Assembly (NCBI GenBank): GCA_030998225.1
Contig: JAPYXD010000308.1
Span: 3,420,001 to 3,484,000 of the forward strand
Direction: 5' to 3'
DNA length: 64,000 bases
Source: Diplolepis rosae
Taxonomy: Eukaryota; Arthropoda; Insecta; Hymenoptera; Diplolepididae
Made by a program: the position numbers and the translations under genes. Under the pieces are notes generated by a model. The model was not told the origin of the DNA. It saw nothing but the letters and a program-made list of their open reading frames with translations, and did not search any database. This document shows, in pieces, positions 45,280 to 56,640 of the stretch (position 1 is the first letter of the stretch; each line of letters begins with the position of its first letter).

Positions 45280-45812
45280 ATCTTTTCATACCCAGACCAA
45301 AAGACAGTGGTAGAGAATCGGGGGGAGCACGGACAAGGATGTATTCGGAAAGGGGTGAGAGACAAGGTTGCTCCTTGTCTCCATGGCTGTTTAATTTATA
45401 TTCCAAAGAAGCCATTAATGAATTTAAAGAAGGAACGAAAAACATAGGCGTGAAATTTCAGGGAAAAACAATCAAGATGTTTCATTCCACAAATGACGTT
45501 GCTTTACTAGCGAACGCTAAAAATAAGTAGAGGAAACGTTGAATGTAATGAAGACAGTTTTCAACAACTAGGATATGAAAATAAACATATGTAAAACTAA
45601 AGCTATTATGCGTGGATAAGGTCACAAATGAGGAAGTGTTAAACGCAGGGAAGGAAAAGAGAAACTCATACTCTAATATAAAAAGGCACCGTGACAGATT
45701 TATAGAACACACACTTCGCCATGAGGAACTAGTAGGAACAATTTCAAAAGGAACAGTAGGGGGACGCAAAAGGATAGGGAGACCAAGATGAGAGTACGAC
45801 TCAAGCATGAAT
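45280..45812 (+). pseudogene. LINE reverse transcriptase, C-terminal fragment
   Basis: The first part reads a version of the RT motif GVRQGCSLSPWLFNLY across two frames (near 45339-45420), then AINEFKEGTKNIGVKF and a decayed catalytic box in which FADD has become HSTND (near 45480-45505). After a frame break, RHRDRFIEHTLRHEELV and RKRIGRPR (near 45690-45795) match the C-terminal tail of jockey/CR1-type ORF2. It may be the same family as the fragment at 14408-18284. The frameshifts and the lost catalytic Asp make it inactive. Confidence 0.7.
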
Positions 45813-46950
45813 ATCAAGCTTTTATCGTTCGAACTTCAGGGTTTTCCCACTTGAATGATCTCAAGTGTTGAATACTGGTTCGTGTGGAGTGCGCGACACT
45901 AGTTATTTCTCTCCGTGCCTAAAAACGAAGTACGATGTCAAAGAAGTAAAAGAATATTTTTATAAATTTTTGGTCAGGTAACTCAGACTGCGAAAACCAT
46001 TCTGACCTACTGCAATGCGTGATAGGTTATAATGCGAGCAAACACGTAGTTTAGTGTTAGAGCCAAATAGAATGCATTGTCATTAGATGGGCCAAACATA
46101 AATCTTGTGTGCGTGTTCTGCCAACATCGATATTTAGTTGTAAGTCAGGTACCATGATAGCGCAAGCGAAAACCGAAAGAATAATTATAACTGCAGCCAT
46201 TAATCTAGAGGGAAAATGTACGTGGAAGGGTATACACGTATCTACCAATCTTATCCGTAATCATACAAATCATCGTTTCCGCCTGATAACCGGATCAAAA
46301 CTGCTAATTGTGAAAGACTCGTCTTCAACTTTTTCTCTTTTTGCATATATCCAACGCTGATCACGCATAAAACAAGCAGTAACAATCCTTTAACAGCTCT
46401 ATCTCTTCGAGAAGGAAATATAAAAGTACAGGTTTCAAAATACTTTCTTGTTATTCTTGTTTTATCGTTAACTTTTTTTGGTTTTTTACTGGAGAATAGT
46501 AGTAATGTTTTCAGAAAGTTCGTGAAATCACTTAAAGGGACATTTGCAGTTGGAATTTTTAAAAGAATCTGTTTTTGGGTTTTTGCATATTCTTTGAGTA
46601 TAACGTCTTAAAAGTCGTTTTTCTATGTTCGAAGTAAATCCGAGAAAATTTGACTGAGCTACGTAAGTAGGCAAACAAAATTTCATTTACATGTGTAAAC
46701 TATATTTGAAACTTTGAATGCGTTTTTGTCGAAACCATGTTTTTTAAATCGGTGACCACGATTACCCGACAATCGCTTAAACGATTCACTTCAAACTTTT
46801 CAGGCTTCTTTGATATATGAAAATGCAGTTCTTGATCGTAAATTACTCTTTTTCATTCAAAACTTGTTTTTCATTTTGAATTAATTGTAGATTAAATTGT
46901 GATGAAATATTAATAAAATCACACATTTCTGAATACCGAAATGCTTGAAA
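45813..46950. other. Non-coding region
   Basis: Short open frames near 46057-46360 have no recognisable domain. Confidence 0.4.
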
Positions 46951-47114
46951 TAGTATATTACGTGCCCAGGCGCACAATGAGGGTTATTGCGTGACGAGCG
47001 ACAATGCTCGCAGGAGATCGAAGCCACGGCGTAGTCGAGGCGCGATCAGTCCTGCGAGCATTGTCGCGAGTCTCGTAATTTCCCGAATTGTGTGCATTGG
47101 CACGTATTCTATAT
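46951..47114. mobile_element. GC-rich palindromic MITE
   Basis: Outer arms share ACGTGCCCA and CGCACAA-type blocks. The inner arms GCGACAATGCTCGCAGGA and CCTGCGAGCATTGTCGC are nearly perfect inverses around a ~35-bp centre. It stands out against AT-rich flanks and could form a stable hairpin. I found no family match. Confidence 0.6.
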
Positions 47115-47865
47115 TATGTGACTTCGGTGCGTATACGAGTTTTTATGCGTACACTCGAATCTAATCTAGTATTGTAGTTTGCGGCGCTAGTCATTACACT
47201 TGATATTTCACGACTAGTCCCGGCCATTTTGATTTTATCGATCTTGTGTAGTAGTAATGGATTTTAACAGACGCATGCGCAGTTCAAATGTACAAGGCTT
47301 TGCCAGTAAGGTGCTAACGCTGTACTAAGAAGAAGAAGAATACGAAAAAGATTGTGCTCCGTTGCATGGCTATAGGCGCATGCGCAGTTCAATTTTTACT
47401 TTTCATTCCTCTGTAGCGCAATATAATACATTGCGCTACTGTTAACTGTAGCGAATAAACGAGTTTGCCCGCCGGTGGCAAATAAAAATATACGTATATA
47501 GCATATACGAAAAAATTCTCAAATAATACGTTTTTCTTTCTCCTTTGACTGCGATTAATTCCTTAAAAACTAAATATAACCTTGCCAATGATATATTAGT
47601 TATCACTATATCTAGCAAAGTCAATTAAAAAAGAAAATTAGTTGGGATTGAAGGTCTTAATCAAATAACTCAACAGAAAAAATTTATTCCGGAAAAAGTC
47701 CGGAACTCATACCTAAGTCTGGGATACGAGAAAAGTTTCGAAGCTGTTTAGAAAATTTTTATGTAATTTTATGAACGTTCGACAAAAAACATGAAAGTAC
47801 ATGAAACAAATTCTGAAAAAATATGCCTCCCTTCCTCCTTCTTCACTATTTTATGTTAATATATA
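47115..47865. other. Non-coding region
   Basis: The phrase CGCATGCGCAGTTCAA occurs at about 47273 and 47380. No gene is seen. Confidence 0.4.
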
Positions 47866-47877
47866 TTGTTGGGCAAA

Positions 47878-48795
47878 ATGGCATTAAACCAAGGCAATCC
47901 TCCATGGAATTTTGAACGACTAAGAACACTGTGTAAGGCTGGCAATGAATATACGATGCTGTTGGTTCACTTTTCCGTATTTGATTCTGAAGATCAGAAA
48001 TATCTCCAGCCATATTTTCAGTTCCATCGAAACATTATTCAAGGCGCGATACGTCAGAACACCCCGACTACCATCAAAACGACCGTTGGAGAGGCTGCCG
48101 AGGTTTTGGACAGCCTCCTTAACACTCACGAGTGTTTATTGAAAAGCAGGGTGGAAATCCAGAAGAGGCTGGAGTCCCACCCCGCCTCGAGGAAAATGGA
48201 GATTCTTCGGAGACACAGGTCTTTGTCTCTGGGAGATACCCCCAAAATGCAGTCCAAAGGGGAGAAGAAGGAAGCACCTTCTCCCCCTGAAGAACGGATT
48301 GCGCAAAAAGGGAAGGACTGCATGTCGCCCTCTTATGCTGAGGCCACCAGGATCCGCCTTGAGGAAAGCTTCAGTGATGACTGTCGGGCAAACCCCCATA
48401 GGGGGTGACTTTAATAGTAAGTCACCCGAGTGGGGAGAAGCCCGACGTCATGAATGCCTTGCAGTGCAGCGGAAATTCACCCGGTCTAAGGGGGATGCTC
48501 TGCTGCATGGAGCGTGGAAAACGGCAAAGGCAGCTTTAAGGCGAGACATAAAAAAAGCCGACTTCAATACTGGAAAGACTTGATTGGTGATGTTGAAAAG
48601 GGTCTATGGGGTCCCACTTTCAAAATAGTTACAAAGAGATTGGTGACTGGAAGAAAGACCCCGGGCCTGGACAATCTCGATTGAGTTAAGTACACTTTGC
48701 GAAGCTTGTTTCCACATGTGGAGAAATTCCAAACATAAGACCGGCGTTCCTGCGTGGTCCAGTGCGAAGAGCTAAAGAGAGCGGCTTTTTATCTT
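47878..48795 (+). pseudogene. LINE with ORF1 fused to endonuclease and RT pieces
   Basis: ATG at 47878 opens an ORF1-like frame (MALNQGNPPWNFERL) to 48408. Near 48385 another frame reads TPIGGDFNSKSPEWGEARR, the GDFN motif of the AP-type endonuclease of R1/Jockey LINEs. It jumps at about 48465 to VQRKFTRSKGDALLHGAWKT, the linker before RT, then to TKRLVTGRKTPGLDN and a decayed stretch ending near 48795. The zinc knuckles, most of the endonuclease and the RT catalytic core are gone. It looks like a multiply deleted copy; the 3' end is absent. Confidence 0.75.
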
Positions 48796-50117
48796 TTAGC
48801 CATTATTTTTCGCAACCACTATCCTGGTGGACTGTAACTCTCAAATCTACCGACTCCGTGATTTTGTAAGTGATACAGAACTTATGACAAGCCGATAAAC
48901 TCATATTAAAAAACAAAACTGGAGATGATTCACTTTAAGTATATGGTACTTGTATTAAAAGAGGTGAATAAACAGATTTTAGTTTTGTAACTTGATGAAA
49001 ACTAAAAATTATTGGGGTTTTGTTCAGTTTCTCAAAATTTGTCTGACATGAAAAATTTTTGGAAGTAAAAATAATAAAAGAATCTTTTTTCTTTTGAAAA
49101 AAATCTATAAAATAGTATAGGAAAATTGATTACCTCAAAGTGATACGCCTCGTACGAGAAAGATGTCCGCAATAAAAACTTTTTATTTTTAAGGAGAAAA
49201 GGCAACTCCGCAAACATTTAGTCCACACCCTGGGGGCTTTGAAATTTCAAATAAGAACCTCTATTCTTTAACACACAGATTTTTTCGTACGATGTGTATT
49301 TCTTGAGATACTTCGATGCCTCAAAATAAAAAACTCAACCTGTATATACAGGGTGAGGCACATAAAGTGTTACAGAGCGATATCACTCAAACTATTGATC
49401 ATATCCAAAAGTGTTTCAAACAAAAGTTTCAGTGTTCGAGAAGGCCGTCATACTGGACTACCAATTTTTTTATCGGTGGGGGCGCTGGAGCAACGTCAAG
49501 GTCAACTCCACTTTTTAGAATGGAACCATGTATTTTTTTTCGATGACATTATTACCAATTTTAAGACGAATTCAGCAACCAACAACACAAGGTCATTCTG
49601 GTCACGCAAAGTATGAAAATAGTCGAAAAATCGAACCATATCGAAATAATCACTTTGAAAGGACCCACGAACCTTGGTTTGGGTCTACCCACAGAAGATG
49701 CTCGAAGTGATGACCCTCGACTTGTAAGCACTTGCTAATTTGTTGATGAAAAGACACAGGGCACCCGATCTAACTGTTCTGACCAATCGACCGAATTACC
49801 AGACAAACTCCCACAGACACTCATACTCACTTCACTCACTGATACCGGCGCACTGAACACATTTGTAACCAAACACGCATATGGTAACTTCATTTGTATT
49901 TTTATATTTTTATGATAAACCAAGGTTTAAAGTTCACATTCCGTCTCATCTATATTTATCCTATCGCCTACCCCCCATTGCTGGACCCTAGCTTGCTGAA
50001 ACGTCCGAAAAGAAGGGGGAACTGTTTGCGCGAAGTTGACCATCAGCATCATTGGTCCGTGAACGTTTGGTGCACAGAGAAAAATAGTTAAAGTAATTTT
50101 ACTCAACTGCGTTGATT
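48796..50117. other. Non-coding region
   Basis: A 14-bp palindrome CCTGTATATACAGG lies near 49338, followed by GGTGAGGCAC. This resembles termini of common insect repeats, but I cannot bound an element. Open frames are short and have no domain. Confidence 0.35.
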
Positions 50118-50300
50118 AAACTTGGGACATAAGGACATTTGAACCTCTATTAAATCCTAGTCGGGTAAAATGAAATTGATAAATACCTAATTAACCCAAA
50201 GTGAATAACAATAAGCGTTACATAGGGAATAGTAAGGAGTTGAGTAAAACGTTATCGACGACAGGGCATGAACATGCTTCAGTGGGTTAACATGAAATGT
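50118..50300. repeat. Dispersed repeat, copy 2
   Basis: It aligns with 10236-10410, including TTACATAGGGAATAGT and GGGTTAAC. A CACAGAGAAAAATAG motif lies about 30 bp before it. Confidence 0.6.
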
Positions 50301-50559
50301 ATAAGTATATCAGCGACGCTTGAGGAGCTTCAAACCACAGTTGAGTAAAATGAGCATCGGGCGTATTATTTTAACTGACAATGGTATGGTTCTCTTAAAT
50401 AGAAAGAAAATTCTTACCTCGAGCCTGCCATTAGTCATCCGATACATACATATATACATACATAAACAGCATACAAATATATTCACACCATTCAGTCGTA
50501 GCCAATCATATTTTTAATCACAAATACACTTAAACATACCAAATAACCTTACATATATA

Positions 50560-51397
50560 CGAGGGCTTTTCAATAACTCCATGACTTTTCAACAGATGGT
50601 GCTGTTATCGTTAATATGTTACTATTCGAAGAGAATACCACCTAATATCAGTGCCTATACAAAGTTTGAAGTTGGTACGTTGATTAGAAATTTTTTTACA
50701 GCCAGTTGAATTTAGTTTTCCAATCGTGAAACAAAACCATAGGAAAAAGCGAGTTTCGTGTGCTTATTAAAAATTATTTTCTACGGGGAAAATCAATTAA
50801 AGAAACTGAAAAAAGCTCGCAAAATATCATAAGGAGTCTGCTCCATCGCATGGTATGGTTCATGAGTGGTTCACTGAATTTCGTTGCGGCCGTATTAGCA
50901 TAAGTGATGCTGAACGTCCTGGCCGTCCAAAAGAGGTGACTTCTCAAGAAATGATCGATAAAATCCACGACATCGTACTCAACGATCGTCGATTGAAAGT
51001 GTGTGAGATTGTTGAGACTGTATATATTTCAATGGGGCGCGTATGGCACATTTTACATGAATGTTTGGGCATGAGGAAGCTGTCGGCAAGATGGGTGCCA
51101 CGTATGCCCACAGCCGATCACAAGCAGGCTCGTGTGGTTGTGTCTAAGCAAGGTTTGGGCATGTTTCAACGTAATTCAAAGAAATTTTTGTGGCGTTATG
51201 TAACTGTTGATGAAACGTGGATTCATTACCATACGCCAGTAACAAAAAATCAGTCGAAAATGTGGACTGGGTCTGGCGAAACTCGCCTTTTCCCATAATT
51301 TTCTTTTAACAACGAAAAACTAAATTCAACTAGCTGTAAAAAATTTTCTAATCAACTTATTGACTCGAAGCTTTGTATACGCACTGATATTAGATGG
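50560..51397 (+). pseudogene. mariner copy ending in its own inverted 5' region
   Basis: It begins CGAGGGCTTTTCAATAACTC after TA (50558-50559). The transposase, with its start ATG changed to ATA, gives HTH sequence (EWFTEFRCGRISISDAERPG in the 50855-51298 frame after a frameshift near 50830). It then gives GRVWHILHECLGMRKL and the first catalytic Asp in VTVDETWIHY. After WTGSGETRLF the rest is missing. Positions 51292-51397 are the inverse of the element's own 5' untranslated region (50640-50757), for example CTAAATTCAACTAGCTGTAA. The right inverted repeat itself is absent. Confidence 0.8.
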
Positions 51398-51993
51398 TCG
51401 AATCGAATCACGCACACGCTCGCTTACAATCCTCGGACACAAAACTTGAAACTTTCTTATATAGTGAATACAAGAGTTATTCAGAGCTTGGGAGAGTAAG
51501 TGTCGTGATTAGAGTTTTTGAGCCTTACTCAAGTGAAAATAAATGAACTTTTTTATAAATTATTCATAAAATATTTTTAAAAATTAATATAATTAATTAA
51601 TTATTTATTATGATTATGATTGTTAATATATATAATATAATTATTAATTAATATTTAGTATACATTTTATCATAACTAAGTATGAAGTTTAATGAAACTA
51701 AAGTTTGAAATTTACATTAAAATATTGCATTATTATCTAAAAGTATCTTGTCTAAAAACATTTAAAAGAAGGTTTTCTTTTTCTGTGTTCTATATTTTCA
51801 AAATATGAATTTTACAATTGCGAATTCTAAATTATTATTGTGTCTAAGAAATTCATGTGAAATCTAAATCCTGTGTATATTTTAAAAATCTTATATATTA
51901 CATTTATCAAGACTTTTGTTGTTTAAATTTTCAAGAAATCAATGTAATTTAAATAACTTAAGTGAAAAAGAAAGAAGTAATCATAAGTAATTA
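51398..51993. other. Non-coding AT-rich spacer
   Basis: No gene is seen. Confidence 0.4.
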
Positions 51994-51997
51994 TATA

Positions 51998-52965
51998 GGG
52001 GAATGTCGTCAGGGTCGGACCGTTGTCTAGGTTGGACTTTTGCAGTATTTCATATAAGACCACTAGCGATATCTATATGCGAGCGTAGAAAAACTACTCT
52101 CGGTGAAAGCAAACTTTTCGGAGCATTGCTTATTACGGAGCGTGTTTGTCAAAAATGTTATGCACTCAGATGCTTTCTGATAGATGAAAAAGTTTTTTAG
52201 CATCGGTAGCAATCATCTCAGGACTTAAAGAGAAAAGATGCTATCGTCAAGGTAAGCATATATGTATTTTATATAGTTAACATTTAACTAGATAGCAACG
52301 GGAATATTCAATTGTCTAACCAGTTTGACTCTGGTGTGAAGCGATGAGGTTATGGTGCTTGTTGTAAAAGTAGTCAGGGTTGGACCACCGTAATTTTTGA
52401 TGACGCGAAACGTCAACAAAGTGATTTTTAATTGAATCCATTGAGCCTTCGACATCCACGTCTCGTGAGACCAGCCTTTCTTCCATTCTGACCACAATCA
52501 GACCTCTGCAGGCTGCCGCGCCAGCAGCTAAAATATCGAATCGCGGACGGCGCCAAATGAGCAGCACAGTTTTGACTACGTTAGAAAGCCTCGACAGACT
52601 GCTCGAGAAGCAACAAAAGCGAGACGTTTTGACAAGGTCCAAAAAACTACCAGCATTAAGGTAGCAGCCAGCTAAAACACCAGCTAAACGAGGTCGCCCA
52701 CCCAAAAAAGTGACAGAAGAGCGCTCTTCAGATGAGTCTTAAGATGAAGACTTTTGCATTATTTGTTTGCAAGCGATGCCTAAAAAAAATTTTTTTTTAA
52801 AAAGCCCATAAATTTTTTATTTCTTGTCAAATCAGCTCACCATGCACCAAAAAGTTTTATAAGCATCAGATCTTTGTAATGAAGTGCTAAAATTGCTCAA
52901 ATTCTTCTTTTAAAGGGAGTTATGGGTAACAGTCAAAAAGGGGTCTGACCCTGACGACATTCCCC
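51998..52965 (+). mobile_element. pogo-like element, deletion derivative
   Basis: GGGGAATGTCGTCAGGGTC at the left is mirrored at the right, with TA next to each end (51996-51997 and 52966-52967). The interior retains the tail of a transposase at about 52490-52780. The 968-bp length is far below a complete pogo element. TA duplication and the C-terminal tail suggest the pogo/Tigger branch of Tc1/mariner. Confidence 0.7.
52490..52785 (+). pseudogene. pogo-like transposase C-terminal remnant
   Basis: The plus strand reads LTTLESLDRLLEKQQKR, PAKRGRPPKKVTEERSSDES and, after a stop, DEDFCIICLQAMPKK. The basic GRP patch, acidic/Ser tract and CxxC tail resemble C-termini of pogo/CENP-B-type transposases. 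Two in-frame stops and no DDE domain remain. Confidence 0.55.
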
Positions 52966-53165
52966 TATAATTATAAGTGGAATCCATTATTTTTTATTTA
53001 GAGAGTACTAAAATAAACTGTAATTGTATTTTTTATGTTTTTAATTGGTTTTGATTATCAAATATAATAACTTGGAACATCAATATGTTGAAAATTCAAC
53101 ACGTTCTTCAAATTAAAAATATTTTATGTGTGTCCAAGGCGCAGATTACTTTCATTCGTTCCTGC

Positions 53166-53300
53166 GTGAATAAGATTTACAGTCAGAAAATTGACATTTC
53201 CATTTCTAAGATGGCGGATTCAAAATGGCGGATCGAAATTTACGAAATTTCACGATTTCACTCTCTAATGTCAATTTTCTGACTGTGAATTCTTATTCAC
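53166..53300. mobile_element. 135-bp hairpin MITE
   Basis: GTGAATAAGATTTACAGTCA at the left is mirrored by GACTGTGAATTCTTATTCAC at the right; the arms extend about 33 bp. The centre includes AAGATGGCGGATTCAAAATG. Confidence 0.65.
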
Positions 53301-54264
53301 AGACCATCAAAACCCGCAAACATAAACTTTCAAGATAAATTTTCGAATGCAGAATGGTATGCACCAAAGAGTAAATGTGAATGCTCATAAGGTTGTTCGG
53401 ATAAATGTCAAAACTTGATATGGCCGTATCTTTGTGAAAAATAATCGGTATTGACTGTTTAATAGCTCATTTTGAAGGAAAAGAGTAGTACTATATGATG
53501 ACATTTGAAAAAAAAAACCAAAAAAATGTCTTGCGCCCTGTACATAACCTCAAAAGTAGCGAAAAGCCCCAATTTTTTGAGCACATAACCTCAAATATCT
53601 CAAAGTTCTGACGTGATAGGCTGATTCTGATTCGGGATTCAGATTCTACGTCAAAAATTACTCCGGAAACGACCCATAGCTTTTCAACAGCAAAACCTTG
53701 CAGACCTGTGTTATTAGGTGAAAAAAGAGAGTGATACACATTTTGTGAATGAGTTCTGTACGGTTGAATGCTCTCTTTCTCTTTTAGTAATCATTCCAGT
53801 TTTTTAGTAATCGTCCATATTGTCAGAGCTCAATTTTTCTCCGTGCTAAAATATTTCCACTAATTCAGATTTTACCGTTTATGGTATTAGAGGATTATCA
53901 ACGTCGCTTTAACGAATCCAAAGTAAACATTTCCAAATTTGAAATTCCATGATGGCAAGTCCAATGCGATAGACTGTAGTTGTAAAAATATAACTTATTC
54001 GTATACAGATTACTACTTGATGTGTTTTGGGGACACTTAATTCAACAACGATTTTTGATTCCAAAAAATCTTATCCGAAATGATTGTTACTGTCTAGGTG
54101 TGCTTGGGGGTTCTCATTAAAGAAAAGGGCCTTACCTCCATTTGACCTTGAAAATTTCCCTCAAGGTCAAAATTGATAGTACAGTAAAATGCCCCCCTCG
54201 GTCCTGATCAACCCTTGTCCAAACGATTTTTTCGTAGGTAAAGTATTTTAGAAGTTATTTAGGA
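53301..54264. other. Non-coding region
   Basis: No gene is seen. The open frame on the minus strand at 53491-53739 has no known domain; ATAACCTCAAA occurs twice near 53546 and 53586. Confidence 0.35.
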
Positions 54265-54985
54265 TATTAAAATGGGTCACCGTGAATATTGGAAGTTCAA
54301 CTCGCGTGTAAAAATGATGTATAGCGAGGAATACGTGTAAATGTATTCATTATTTCATAAAAAAGGCCATACGCGAAATTCACATGTCTCCAAGATCATA
54401 TTCAGCCATATCTTCGAATGTAAGATTTGCGTACTTTGCGACTTGTTTCTACGATGTAAAATTCCTCGCGGATGAATGCAGCCGAATATAAAATTTAAGG
54501 GGCCAACAAACTATAAAATACGTATGTATATTGGGAGTTTAAATCGCGTGTAAAAATGATGTGCAGCGAGGAATACGTGTGAATATATTCATTTTTTCAT
54601 AAAAAAGGGGGGCAAGCGCGAAGTTGAATTATCTCCAAGATTATATTAAGCCATATATTCAAGAGTAGGATTTTAGTGCTTTGCAACTAGTTTCTAGGAT
54701 GAAAATCCCTAGTGGATGAATGCAGCTGAATATAAAATTTAAGAGCCCAAAAAACTAGAAAATACGTACATATATTGGCAGTCTAACTCGTGTGTAAAAA
54801 TGATGTGTGGGGAGGAGTACGTGCAAATACATTCATTATTTCATAAAAAAGACCAGGTGCGAAATTCATATATCTCCAAGATTATATTAAGCAATATGTC
54901 CGAAAGTAAGATTTGCGCGCTTCGCGACTTGATAATACGATATGAATTTCTAGTGGATAAATGCAGCCAAATATAAAGAATACAT
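54265..54985 (+). repeat. Tandem repeat, three units of ~243 bp
   Basis: CGYGTGTAAAAATGATGT occurs at about 54303, 54545 and 54789. Each unit also contains ATTATTTCATAAAAAAG, ATYTCCAAGATYATATT and GGATGAATGCAGCYGAATAT. Partial inverse copies lie at 54986-55045 and 56215-56430. Confidence 0.8.
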
Positions 54986-55110
54986 TTACGCGTATTTCTC
55001 GCTACACATCATTTTTACATGCGAGTTAGACTTCCAATATATATATATATCTCTCTTTTATATCTTACATGTGTCTTATATGTATGTTCCAATGTATGTA
55101 TATATGTATG
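54986..55110 (-). repeat. Inverse 243-bp unit fragment and TA/TATG microsatellite
   Basis: CTCGCTACACATCATTTTTA is the inverse of the tandem unit. It is followed by an AT-rich (TA)n/(TATG)n tract that overlaps the truncated 3' end of the mariner. Confidence 0.65.
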
Positions 55111-56200
55111 TAAATTCTTCAAAATTGGCGAAGCGCTGCTCTGCGAGTGAGTGTCCCATCGATGCGAAAAGGTGATAGTCGGACGGGGCGAGGTCTGGAG
55201 AGTACGGCGGGTGTGATAATATTTCCCAATTCGATGCTTTTAATGTGGTCTTCACCACTTTAGCGATATGAGACGGTGCGTTGTCATGTTGTAGGATAAC
55301 TTTGCCATGTCTTCGGGCCCATTCCGGCCGTTTTTCGAGCAACGCATGATTCAAATTGATAATTTGTTGTCGGTAGCGATCAGTATTCACCGCCTCACCA
55401 GGTTTTAATAACTCGAAGTACACCACACCACACTGGTCCCACCAAACACAGAGCATTGTCTTACGGCCAAAGCGATTTGGCCCTGGAGTCGATGGGCCGA
55501 CCTCACCAGATGAAAGCCATGATTTTTTTCGCTTCGGGTTTTCGAAATGAATCCATTTTTCGTCCCGCGTGACATTTCGATGCAGAAAAGATTTCCTTTC
55601 GAACCGTTGAAGCAGCATTTCACAAATGGTTTTTCGATTTTCCATTTGTCTATCGTTCAGTTGGTGTGGTACTCATTTTCCATAATTTTGGATTTTTCCC
55701 ATGGCTTTTAAACGTTGGTGAATTGCTCCTCGGGTCACATTTAGTGTTTGTGCCAATTGTTGTTGCGATTGGGTTGGGTCTTCATCCAATAACGCCTGCA
55801 ATTCCTCGTCTTCGAACTTTTTCGCTGCACCAGGATGTATATTGTCTGTTAAATCGAAATCTCCACTTTTAAATTGACGAAACCATGTCTCACATGTTGT
55901 TATCACTGGAGCATGTTACCATAAGTTTCTACCAACAATCGATGAGCTTCAACTACTTTTTTCTTTTGATGAAATAAGAAAAGCAACGAATGCCGCAAAT
56001 GCGATTTACTTGGAACGAAACTGGACATATTCACTGAGGTAAACAACTTTGATGCTATTATTTTGGCAGAATGTAATTGTGTATTTTTGAAGGTTATTGT
56101 CCATAGAAAAATATGACATAGATGCCAAATCATAGAAATGTATACATATCTCCAGCGACATCTATGAGTAAAACCGGCAAATTTCAACAAACACCCCTGG
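55111..56200 (-). pseudogene. mariner copy, third lineage, 3'-truncated
   Basis: The 5' end is CCAGGGGTGTTTGTTGAAAT at 56200, with TA at 56201. The transposase begins MSSFVPSKSHLR near 56028. A frameshift (near 55905) follows GNMLQ; the next frame carries ETWFRQFKSGDFDL and the second HTH to GKIQNYGK. A TGA (near 55670) replaces a Trp codon. The catalytic frame then runs with VTRDEKWIHF, ILQHDNAPSHIA and PPYSPDLAPSDY, keeping all three Asp residues with 34 between the last two. The C-terminus is lost after AEQRFANFEEF, where microsatellite begins. Confidence 0.85.
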
Positions 56201-56640
56201 TATACATAATTTTTCGTGTTTTGGCCTCGTAAAGTTTATATTCGGCTGCATGCGCCGGCAAGGAATTTAAATTCGTAGAAACATGCAGCAAAGCTCTCAA
56301 ATCTTACCTCCAACAAACGGCTTAATTTAATCTTGAATATAATTGAATTTTGCACTTGGCTCTGTTAGGAAATAATGAATACATTTACACGTATTTCTCG
56401 CTACACATCATCTTTTACACGCGAGTTAGACTGCCAATATATATATCTTATATATCTTACATGTGTCTTATATGTGTACACCAATATATGTGTATATGTA
56501 TATATGTGTTATATGTCTGTATGTATAATATATATATATCTTACTTTCGAATAAACATCTTAATATAATCTTTAATATAATTGAGTTTCGCGCTCAGCTC
56601 AGGTATGAAATAATCTTATAGATACACATTTCCTAATATA
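56201..56640 (-). repeat. Inverse fragments of the 243-bp unit and TA-rich microsatellite
   Basis: 56215-56430 carries the inverse of the tandem unit (TATATTCGGCTGCATGCG; CTCGCTACACATCATCTTTT). It is followed by TATATATC/TATGTGTA tracts and a further partial unit at 56548-56620. The mariner was inserted between 55110 and 56215 of this array. Confidence 0.65.

Noticed and set aside
48126..48399. Minus-strand frames opposite the second LINE
   Set aside because: They are shadows of the plus-strand ORF1 frame, with low-complexity Phe/Leu composition.
49316..49710. Small protein gene
   Set aside because: Three overlapping frames have no domain, and the sequence begins in a palindromic repeat-like motif.
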